Below the pieces are notes generated by a model. It saw nothing but the letters and a program-made list of their open reading frames with translations, searched no databases and had not been told where the DNA came from. The translations under genes and the position numbers were made by a program. From assembly GCA_902775025.1 (NCBI GenBank), contig CACYKP010000014.1, forward strand, positions 1-38,660: a stretch of DNA of 38,660 bases. Reading direction: 5' to 3'. How positions within the stretch are numbered: position 1 is the stretch's first letter; every line of letters starts with the position of its first letter. The stretch comes from an uncultured bacterium (GTDB lineage Bacteria; Cyanobacteriota; Vampirovibrionia; Gastranaerophilales; Gastranaerophilaceae). Positions 31,931-38,660 of the stretch are shown here, piece after piece.

Positions 31931-34900
31931 ATGGAAGTAATGAAAACAAAAAATATAGAGTTGTACTCTTTTGATATTTTTGACACGCTTGTAACAAGAA
32001 AAACAGCAACCCCAAAGGGTATTTTTGCTCTAATGCAAAAAGAACTAAAAGATAATAGTGATTTTTCAAAAGAATTAAGAGAGAACTTCTATAGTATAAG
32101 AATTGAATCGGAGTGTAATGCAAGAGAACGGTGTAAAAACCAAATTAATTGTACAGAAATTACGTTTGATGATATTTATAACGAGATGCAGCTAGCATAC
32201 GGGTTATCAGATGATTTAAAAGAATATTTAAAATCGTTGGAAATAAAAACAGAGTCAGAGAACTTAGTATCGATATCGGAAAATTTGAATAGGTTAAAAG
32301 ATTTAATATCTCGGAATAAGCGTGTGATACTTGTTTCTGATATGTATTATAGTTCCGAAACTTTACACAGGCTGCTTTCAAATATAGATAAAGTATTTGA
32401 TAATATAAAAATTTATGTTTCTTCGGAACAAAAAGCGTCAAAATCAGAAGGGAGTTTATATAAACTTGTCCAAAAAGAAGAAAAAGTTAGATTTAAATCT
32501 TGGGAACACTACGGAGATAATAAAAATGCAGATATCAAAAATGCAAAAAAGCAGGGAATCAACGCTGTTTGGTATGATTTTAAACAACTAATGCCTTATG
32601 AAAAAGTTTTGCTCAAAAAATACCCTTCATCAGTAGATATACAACTTATGGTCGGAACGGCAAAACTCACCAGATTGAATAAGCAAGACAAAAATCAGGA
32701 TAAATATGATTTTGGAGCATCTTTTAGCGCTCCGATTTTGTATAACTATGTTACAGATGTAATAGAAACTGCTCTCAAAAATGGATACAAGACATTGTAT
32801 TTTATTGCTCGTGACGGATATATTCCAATGGTGATTGCTGATATAATTATCAAAAAACGTAATCTGCCGATTAAAACAAAATATCTCTATGGTTCAAGAC
32901 TCACTTGGAGAATTCCGGACGAAGAATCTTACGAATATTTTATAGAGACAAACTTAAAAGAATATAAATTAAAATTGACACTGGAGTTTTTATCATACAG
33001 ATTAGGCATTTCACTTGATACCTTTTCTAAGTTTTTTCCGTCAATAAAGACAAATGTCATTCTGAAAGAAGAACAAATTTTAAAAGTAAAAAGTTTTTTA
33101 TTGCAGAATAATAAGTTAAAACAAGAAATTCTAAATGCTTTTAATAACAAAAGAGAATTATTGATTGAATATTTACGTCAAGAAGTTGATTTTAGTGAGC
33201 AAACATTAGCTTTTGTAGAGGTCAATGGTTCAGGCAGAACTCAACTATTTTTGTCTAACTATTTGAACAAAGTCAATCCTTGTTCAACTTATAACTTTTT
33301 CATCACATTAAGTCCGGATTGTGTTAAAAATATTATTCAACTACACCCATATTTTACAAAAAAACAATCCTATAATACGGTGTTAGAATTGCTATGCAGA
33401 ACGACCTACGGTCAAGCAATAGGATATAAAAAAGAAAACGATAGAATTGTTTCGATTTTAGACGAGTTTAATGCTTCGGCAATCATAGAATGGGGATATG
33501 AAGAATATATTAAAGGAATTCAAGACTATGTAAACAAGCTTCTTTGTTACAAGCGAAGTATTTCAAATAAAGAACTGTTCTATACCTATTTTGAATACCT
33601 TAAAAGCAGTTGTGATAAAAATATTGCAAGTATTGTAGGAGATATACCGTTTTTGCGTATAGGAAAAGAAAATATAATACAAAAAGCCTCTCCTCAATTA
33701 AGCATTATAGATTTATTTATTAATTTCATAAATAAAGAACATATAGAAAAAAAATCACAATACCCATTTCTTTCATACGCAAGAGGAAGCTGGCTGTTTA
33801 AAGAAATTAAATATTTTAGACGACATTTTAAATTTATTAATAAGTTCAAGGCGGAGCTTAAGCTTTATTGTCTATTAAGGAAATTAAAAAATGAAAAAAT
33901 AGTTCTGTGGGGTGCAAGTATTTTTCTTGAGGATTTTATTAAAAGATGGAACATTACTTTTGATAATATTGTAGGAGTAATAGACAACAACCCTAAAAGA
34001 CAAGGTCAGTCGCTCGGAATTTATCCGATTATATCTGTGCAAGATATATTCAAATACAGACCGCAGTATATGATAATGACAATTTGGAATTGGCATAGAG
34101 AAAATTATGAAGATATCTCAGAAGTTATGCAAAATACATATAACTTTGTCAAATTGCTTCCTGACTTCTTTGATATGACAGTAAAAGATGTATTAATGTA
34201 CAAGTATAATAAACCTTGTACAACAGATGAACTTCAGCAAAGATTAATTAATATGGAAAATAATCTAAACAGACTTATACAAACCAATATAAGTACTGCA
34301 AAACTTCATCAAAATACGTTTATGCCTTTTAAAAACAAGCATAACGGTCAAGATGTAGTGATTGTGGCTACAGGTCCGTCTGCAGAAAGGTATCAACCTA
34401 TAGAGAATGCTATTCATATCGGTGTAAATCGTGCATTTCAAATGGGTAACTACAGAATTCCTTTAGATTACGTTTTTATCCATGATTTTTATGGAGTAAC
34501 ACCTGAATATATTGATGATTTGGATAGCTATAGACCAAACGAATGTCAAAAATTCTACGGCTTGATGACAGAATGGTGTTATAAACCGGAGTGTACATTG
34601 CCGGAAAGCCATGCTATAAAAGCAAATGCCTTAAGGTACAGAACAGATTGGATACAATCGGAAGGTTATCAATGTGAATTTGCTTATGATATATCAACAA
34701 GACCTCTCGGAAATTTTAATTCTGTAACTTTTGCAGCTTTACAATTTGCTCTATGGACAAATCCGAAAAGAATTTATCTTGTCGGATGCGATTGCACAAC
34801 AACCGGTTATGCGTATGATACTAAAGCAAAAAACTTTTTAGTTCCTGCAGATTTATTCGAATCGTACAAAAAATTTAAAGATTTTGCTCATAAATATTAT

Positions 34901-34969
34901 CCTGAAACAGAGATTATTTCCATTAATCCGGTAGGATTAAAGGGAATTTTTAAAGATGAATACCAATAA
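31931..34969 (+). CDS. HAD-like / Rossmann-like / DUF115 fusion, probable surface-glycan protein
   Basis: 1012 aa from ATG 31931; ATG 31940 is also possible, and ATG 31880 would lie within the promoter. Domain 1 (about 10-225) is a HAD-type hydrolase as in COG5610 polysaccharide proteins: SFDIFDTLVTR (Asp15, Asp18), VSDMYYSSETL, HYGDNKNADIKNAKKQG. A helical domain (about 240-600) follows, with FIARDGYIPM and VEVNGSGRTQLFL. A short Rossmann-like unit (about 650-740) contains IVLWGASIFLEDF and VIDNNPKRQG. The end (about 805-975) is a DUF115/MptE-like module: VVIVATGPSAERY, IGVNRAF, YVFIHDF, YLVGCDCT. DUF115 relatives include motility-associated glycosyltransferases. A role in glycan or glycoprotein assembly is inferred. 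Confidence 0.7.
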   Translation: MEVMKTKNIELYSFDIFDTLVTRKTATPKGIFALMQKELKDNSDFSKELRENFYSIRIESECNARERCKNQINCTEITFDDIYNEMQLAYGLSDDLKEYLKSLEIKTESENLVSISENLNRLKDLISRNKRVILVSDMYYSSETLHRLLSNIDKVFDNIKIYVSSEQKASKSEGSLYKLVQKEEKVRFKSWEHYGDNKNADIKNAKKQGINAVWYDFKQLMPYEKVLLKKYPSSVDIQLMVGTAKLTRLNKQDKNQDKYDFGASFSAPILYNYVTDVIETALKNGYKTLYFIARDGYIPMVIADIIIKKRNLPIKTKYLYGSRLTWRIPDEESYEYFIETNLKEYKLKLTLEFLSYRLGISLDTFSKFFPSIKTNVILKEEQILKVKSFLLQNNKLKQEILNAFNNKRELLIEYLRQEVDFSEQTLAFVEVNGSGRTQLFLSNYLNKVNPCSTYNFFITLSPDCVKNIIQLHPYFTKKQSYNTVLELLCRTTYGQAIGYKKENDRIVSILDEFNASAIIEWGYEEYIKGIQDYVNKLLCYKRSISNKELFYTYFEYLKSSCDKNIASIVGDIPFLRIGKENIIQKASPQLSIIDLFINFINKEHIEKKSQYPFLSYARGSWLFKEIKYFRRHFKFINKFKAELKLYCLLRKLKNEKIVLWGASIFLEDFIKRWNITFDNIVGVIDNNPKRQGQSLGIYPIISVQDIFKYRPQYMIMTIWNWHRENYEDISEVMQNTYNFVKLLPDFFDMTVKDVLMYKYNKPCTTDELQQRLINMENNLNRLIQTNISTAKLHQNTFMPFKNKHNGQDVVIVATGPSAERYQPIENAIHIGVNRAFQMGNYRIPLDYVFIHDFYGVTPEYIDDLDSYRPNECQKFYGLMTEWCYKPECTLPESHAIKANALRYRTDWIQSEGYQCEFAYDISTRPLGNFNSVTFAALQFALWTNPKRIYLVGCDCTTTGYAYDTKAKNFLVPADLFESYKKFKDFAHKYYPETEIISINPVGLKGIFKDEYQ

Positions 34970-34979
34970 CGTTTAATAC

Positions 34980-35008
34980 TTTACAAATTCTTACGTTTTT
35001 AATACTAT
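34980..35008 (+). promoter_or_regulatory. Candidate promoter of the pyrH operon
   Basis: TTTACA (34980-34985), 17 bp, TACTAT (35003-35008); 20 bp before the pyrH ATG with CGAGGT as ribosome site. Confidence 0.45.
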
Positions 35009-35028
35009 AGAATAAAACGAGGTATCTA

Positions 35029-35748
35029 ATGGCAGATAATAAATATAAACGTGTGTTGTTAAAGATTAGCGGAGAAGCTTTATTAGGCGAACAACAGTTC
35101 GGTATTGATCCTAAGCCTGTGGAAATGATTGCAGACGAGATTCGCTCTATTTATGAAAGAGGGGTTGAAATTGCGGTTGTTGTAGGCGGCGGTAATATTT
35201 TCCGCGGGATGAAAAACAGTGCAAAATTAGGAATGGACCAAGCATCCGGTGATTATGTCGGTATGCTCGCAACAGTCATGAACGCAGTTGTACTTCAATG
35301 TGCATTAAAAAAAATTGAGGTTGAATGCCGTGTCCAAACTGCAATAGCTATGAACCAAATAGCGGAACCTTATGTTAGACACAGAGCAATAAGACACTTG
35401 GAAAAAGGTAGAGTTGTGATATTTGCAGCAGGAACAGGAAATCCTTTCTTTACAACAGACACCGCATCAGCTCTAAGAGCATCAGAGATTGGTGCAGATG
35501 TTATGCTCATGGCTAAAAATGGAGTAGACGGAGTATATACAGATGATCCGAAAACTAATCCGAACGCTAAAAAGCTGGATAAAATATCTTATGCAGAGAT
35601 TATTCAAAAGGATTTAAAAGTCATGGATACTTCAGCTTGTGCATTATGCAAACAAAACGGTATTCCGATTATTGTGTTTGATTTTAAAGCTCAAGGAAGT
35701 CTTGTAAAAATAATGAACGGCGAAGCTGTCGGTACATTTATAAGCTAG
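35029..35748 (+). CDS. pyrH: UMP kinase
   Basis: 239 aa, amino-acid-kinase fold. KISGEALLG (12-20, phosphate binding), [10 protein letters not shown] (about 52-61), [13 protein letters not shown] (about 137-149, Thr cluster at the UMP site) and [11 protein letters not shown] are all present. It phosphorylates UMP to UDP for nucleic acid and cell-wall precursors. First gene of pyrH-frr-cdsA-rnc. The 81-bp gap to frr holds a purine-rich GGGAGAGGG stretch. Confidence 0.96.
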   Translation: MADNKYKRVLLKISGEALLGEQQFGIDPKPVEMIADEIRSIYERGVEIAVVVGGGNIFRGMKNSAKLGMDQASGDYVGMLATVMNAVVLQCALKKIEVECRVQTAIAMNQIAEPYVRHRAIRHLEKGRVVIFAAGTGNPFFTTDTASALRASEIGADVMLMAKNGVDGVYTDDPKTNPNAKKLDKISYAEIIQKDLKVMDTSACALCKQNGIPIIVFDFKAQGSLVKIMNGEAVGTFIS

Positions 35749-35829
35749 TACACATTCCCTCGCACTATGGGAGAGGGTTAGGGAGAGGGGGAAACTCCTC
35801 TATAAAATATAACAAAAAAGGAGAAAATT

Positions 35830-36396
35830 ATGTCAGACGCTCTTGATGAAATGTTTTTATTCGGCGAAGAAAAGATGGAAAAAGCTATAGGTCAATTAAA
35901 GAAGGATTTTGCATCTGTTCGTACAGGTCGTGCTAATCCGGCAATATTAGACAAAGTTGTTGTTGAATACTATGGTGCGCCAACTCCTATCAGACAAATG
36001 GCTCAAGTGCAAGTGTCAGAAGGTACAACTCTTGTTATTACACCATTTGATAAAAGCATTTTAAAAGAGGTTGAAAAAGCTGTTATAAAAGCTGAAATCG
36101 GTGTAGCACCAAACAATGACGGGACTTGTATTCGTCTGAACTTTCCGCCATTGACTGAAGAAAGAAGAAGAGAAACAGCTAAAGATGTTAAGAAATTTGG
36201 TGAAGATACAAAAATTGCAATTAGAAATGTAAGGCGTGATATGGTCGATGCTTTAAAGAAAATCGAAAAAGATGAGAATCTTCCTGAAGATGCAGTAAAG
36301 GATAATCAAGACCAAATTCAAAAACTTACAGATAAATATGTAGGTATTATTGATTCTCTTGTAAGTGAAAAAGAAAAAGAGGTTATGACTGTATAA
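35830..36396 (+). CDS. frr: Ribosome recycling factor
   Basis: 188 aa, typical 185. FASVRTGRANPAILDKVVVEYYGAPTPIRQMA (about 27-58) and RLNFPPLTEERRRETAKDVKKFGEDTKIAIRNVRRD (about 103-138) are the RRF hallmarks. It splits post-termination ribosomes with EF-G. AAAGGAG is 6 nt upstream of the ATG. The stop overlaps the cdsA start (TAATG). Confidence 0.97.
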   Translation: MSDALDEMFLFGEEKMEKAIGQLKKDFASVRTGRANPAILDKVVVEYYGAPTPIRQMAQVQVSEGTTLVITPFDKSILKEVEKAVIKAEIGVAPNNDGTCIRLNFPPLTEERRRETAKDVKKFGEDTKIAIRNVRRDMVDALKKIEKDENLPEDAVKDNQDQIQKLTDKYVGIIDSLVSEKEKEVMTV

Positions 36397-37277
36397 TGGC
36401 ATTAACTAAAAGTATAACAAGATTAATTTTCGGATTGGCAATTGGTTTTACCGCATTGTTTGCTATGCTATACGGCGGTGTTCCGTTGGTTTTGTTATGT
36501 CTTATTATTGTATTTTTGGGCGCCAAAGAATATACAAAAATTCTTGAACACAAAGGTTTTACGCCCAGTTATAAAATTATTATTATTTCAAGCTTTATTT
36601 TTGCGCTGATAGCGTATTTTAACAAGTTATACTATGTACCTCTAGCATTTACGATATCTACATTTATGGCGTTTATGTGGGTGTTGTTTAGAGGTAAGCA
36701 GCCTTATATTGCAAATGTTGCTACAACGATTTTAGGCTTTGTATATTGCGGTTGGTTTCCTTTACACTTATTATTATTAAGAGATATCGGTTGCTGTGAA
36801 CCTGTTTATAACGGATGGATAAAAACAAATCCTTCAATGGAGGGTGCTGCTTATGCAGTGTTACTTTTGTTAGCCGTTATATTAACTGACTCTTGCTGTT
36901 ATTATTTTGGTACACTATACGGAAAACATAAACTTTCTGAAGTTATAAGTCCTAATAAGACTGTTGAAGGAGCTATTGGCGGCTCTTTAATGTGCATACT
37001 ATTTTGTTTAATATTTGGTATTTTTGTTTTCGGTCTCCCTTGGTACCATGCTTTGATGTTAGGTATATTAATTTCTATGTTTGCTCAAATTGGCGATTTG
37101 TGTGAATCCATGATTAAGCGTGATGCAGGAGTCAAAGATTCAAGCGATATAATTCCTGGACACGGTGGTTTTTTGGATAGAACAGACAGTTATATTCTTA
37201 CAATTCCTGTTGTTTATTATTATCTAGAATTTTTTGTGCAAAATAATTTTCTTGATTTGCTTAAAGGACTTTTTTAA
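36396..37277 (+). CDS. cdsA: Phosphatidate cytidylyltransferase
   Basis: 293 aa with about eight hydrophobic spans. The C-terminal family signature is complete: SMIKRDAGVKDSSDIIPGHGGFLDRTDS (about 247-274). It makes CDP-diacylglycerol for phospholipid synthesis at the inner membrane. The start overlaps the frr stop and its stop overlaps the rnc start, so the three genes are translationally coupled. uppS, which commonly precedes cdsA in this operon type, is absent. Confidence 0.95.
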   Translation: MALTKSITRLIFGLAIGFTALFAMLYGGVPLVLLCLIIVFLGAKEYTKILEHKGFTPSYKIIIISSFIFALIAYFNKLYYVPLAFTISTFMAFMWVLFRGKQPYIANVATTILGFVYCGWFPLHLLLLRDIGCCEPVYNGWIKTNPSMEGAAYAVLLLLAVILTDSCCYYFGTLYGKHKLSEVISPNKTVEGAIGGSLMCILFCLIFGIFVFGLPWYHALMLGILISMFAQIGDLCESMIKRDAGVKDSSDIIPGHGGFLDRTDSYILTIPVVYYYLEFFVQNNFLDLLKGLF

Positions 37278-37954
37278 TGCTTAAAGAAATATTTGGAGAA
37301 GGGGATGAAAAGCTTATAAAAGTTGCTCTTACGCACCCGTCTTATACAAAAGAAAATAATATTTCCGACTTGGAAAATTATGAAAGGCTGGAGTTCTTTG
37401 GTGATTCTGTTTTAAAACTGTTCACATCTAAAATATTATACGAAGTTTACCCTGCTTCTGCCGAAGGCGAACTTTCAAAAATTCGTTCCATTTTGGTATC
37501 AGATGCAATTCTTGCAAAAGTTGCTATCAAAATAGGGTTAGATAAATTAATAATTTTGGGCCCATCGGAGGAAAAACAAGGCGGAAGAAAGCGAGAATCC
37601 AATATAGCCTGCTCACTTGAAGCAATACTCGGGGCGTATTACCTGAGTGGAAAGCGCAGTGAAATAGAAAATTTTATAAAGGAGTATATAGTTGTATACG
37701 CAGATGATGTGGATAAACATTTTGCAAAATACAATGCCAAAGACATTCTGCAGCAATATACGCAAGGGAAAAATAAAACCCGACCTGAATATAATGTAAC
37801 ATCGGTAAGCGGGCCTGCTCATAAGCCAAACTTTGAAGTTGAAGTAGTTTGGGAAGGCAAAATAATAGGAAAAGCATGCGGCAGTTCTAAAAAAGAAGCA
37901 GAGCAAACCGGTGCATATAATGCGTGCAAACAACTTGGTATCATTGAAGAATAG
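37277..37954 (+). CDS. rnc: Ribonuclease III (with Cys at an expected metal-ligand Asp)
   Basis: 225 aa. The endonuclease domain has the signature ENYERLEFFGDSVL with Glu40 and Asp44, then KRESNIACSLEAILGAYYL. By alignment with E. coli RNase III (ESILADTVEALIG), Cys112 replaces Asp114, one of the metal ligands, while Glu115 (E. coli Glu117) is kept. The codon is TGC. A dsRNA-binding domain follows (about 152-222: DILQQYTQGKNKTRPEY...GKACGSSKKEAEQTGAYNACKQL). It normally processes rRNA precursors and cleaves dsRNA. The fold and family are certain. Whether the substitution lowers activity is not known. Confidence 0.94.
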   Translation: MLKEIFGEGDEKLIKVALTHPSYTKENNISDLENYERLEFFGDSVLKLFTSKILYEVYPASAEGELSKIRSILVSDAILAKVAIKIGLDKLIILGPSEEKQGGRKRESNIACSLEAILGAYYLSGKRSEIENFIKEYIVVYADDVDKHFAKYNAKDILQQYTQGKNKTRPEYNVTSVSGPAHKPNFEVEVVWEGKIIGKACGSSKKEAEQTGAYNACKQLGIIEE

Positions 37955-38119
37955 ACATGGTGAAAATTTCCCAAACACACTTATTATGAAATAAAACAAA
38001 ATAACCCACATGGCTAATAACCGACAAGGCTATTTTAATAAGCGTATTTTTTACACTTTATGCCCAAATATTCTCACCCTTTGAAGTTCAGACACGTTTA
38101 CAAAACTTAAAACTTCCTC

Positions 38120-38148
38120 TTGACATTTTATATTATATGTTGCATAAT
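38120..38148 (+). promoter_or_regulatory. Strong sigma-A-type promoter of the 88-aa protein
   Basis: TTGACA (38120-38125), 17 bp, CATAAT (38143-38148); 64 bp before the ATG. Confidence 0.65.
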
Positions 38149-38212
38149 AAAAATGTTAGATGAAGTGTTAAATAAACACTTATTTACAAAAAGGTTCACG
38201 GAGGTGAAGGGT

Positions 38213-38479
38213 ATGCAAATAAATAAAATCTCAAATATAATATTTAAAGAAAACGACCAATTAAAAAATATAGAATCACAAAATGCAATATTAATGCTAA
38301 GAGATAAAAACGCATCAGTCAGATTTCAGCAAAACAAAGAAGTTGCTCAAAAGGCAGATGCATTAAATACAAACCCGCTAACTGCTCTTGGGTACAAATT
38401 GTATAGAACATTCAGTTTAATCAGGGACAATGAACCGGTTGAAGTTGAAGGTCAAAAGCATTTAAACACATTAGCTTAA
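38213..38479 (+). CDS. Small protein with tag-like N-terminus
   Basis: 88 aa, unrecognised. ATG 38213 is chosen for GGAGG 8 nt upstream. It begins MQINKISNIIFKEND, a weaker match to the M-x-I...F-[KQ]-G openings of other small proteins here. A helical middle (KNIESQNAILMLRDKN) and a second F-Q (VRFQQNKE) follow. The tail is acidic and polar. There is no signal peptide. It is monocistronic, with its own strong promoter and a strong terminator, so it is likely well expressed. Confidence 0.7.
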   Translation: MQINKISNIIFKENDQLKNIESQNAILMLRDKNASVRFQQNKEVAQKADALNTNPLTALGYKLYRTFSLIRDNEPVEVEGQKHLNTLA

Positions 38480-38515
38480 ATATAAATTCTATAATATAAT
38501 ACACACACATAATTT

Positions 38516-38550
38516 AGCGATAATTATTATAATTATCGCTTTTACTTTTA
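38516..38550 (+). terminator. Rho-independent terminator of the 88-aa protein gene
   Basis: 11-bp stem AGCGATAATTA/TAATTATCGCT (38516-38526 / 38530-38540) with a TTA loop, followed by TTTACTTTTA. Confidence 0.85.
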
Positions 38551-38590
38551 TAATGCGCCCCAATATGTATTTTGATGCAAAAAAGTTATT

Positions 38591-38611
38591 GTCAGGTGGA
38601 ACCTGACCTAC
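38591..38611. repeat. Dispersed palindromic repeat copy
   Basis: GTCAGGT-GGA-ACCTGAC, a perfect 7-bp stem, ending CTAC (overlapping the last C). Same architecture as 10172-10192. Confidence 0.65.
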
Positions 38612-38660
38612 AGAAGATTAAATGTGAAATTAGAAGATGATTTATAAACTAAAACATAGA

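Noticed and set aside
35765-35792. Purine-rich GGGAGAGGG stretch between pyrH and frr, echoed loosely at 13217-13240
   Set aside because: The two stretches are similar only in composition and a few words; I could not establish them as a repeat family from two poor copies.

Overview
The window is AT-rich bacterial DNA, densely packed with genes on both strands. It encodes a Gram-negative envelope (TolC-type outer-membrane channel, RND pump, periplasmic adaptor) together with a CdaA-type c-di-AMP synthase, pyruvate phosphate dikinase and several small proteins that open with M-[KRQ]-I-x-x-[IV]-N...F-[KQ]-[GS]. That mix points to an uncultured gut relative of the Cyanobacteria (Gastranaerophilales / 'Melainabacteria'). 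This placement is inferred from gene content, not from a marker-gene tree. The gaps between genes carry short palindromic repeats.

Layout. 1-2082: end of lysA, then cdaA and a YitT-family membrane protein. 2153-4451: a small F-x-G protein, then grpE and dnaJ with no dnaK between them. 4500-8938: a secreted beta-propeller protein, an O-methyltransferase, a beta-barrel-like protein with no signal peptide, and a convergent EF-hand protein. 9034-10572: a higB-higA toxin-antitoxin module bracketed by two roughly 270-280 bp direct copies of the 3' end of ppdK. The far copy is a decayed fragment with an in-frame stop. 10483-13149: intact ppdK. 13473-16124: four uncharacterised genes, including a CheR-like methyltransferase and a protein with a Cys-His arrangement like the CheD/CNF1 deamidases. 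16209-16285: initiator tRNA-fMet. 16489-22473: a tripartite RND efflux operon (adaptor, pump, TolC). 22551-22979: rpsP with a long Ala/Glu/Lys tail.

23159-29288 is the least ordinary block. It holds an unknown 214-aa protein and an unlisted 39-aa membrane peptide. It also holds a 1142-aa protein made of three zinc ribbons, a degenerate nucleotide-cyclase-like domain, a degenerate STAND-like ATPase and a long helical-repeat tail. From a 57-bp divergent promoter region opposite that protein runs a two-gene ion-driven stator pair resembling ExbB/ZorA and MotB/ZorB. No flagellar, Tol or canonical Zorya effector genes are near.

29268-31695: a split chromate-transporter pair whose first half lacks an ordinary start codon, an SDR oxidoreductase and rdgB. 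31931-34969: a large three-part polysaccharide or glycosylation protein. 35029-37954: the housekeeping operon pyrH-frr-cdsA-rnc; the RNase III carries Cys where a metal-binding Asp is expected. 38213-38479: another small protein with a strong promoter and terminator.

Several genes (higB, the 1142-aa gene, the Cys-His gene) have a -10 box 6-7 nt before the ATG and no Shine-Dalgarno, which suggests leaderless mRNAs.
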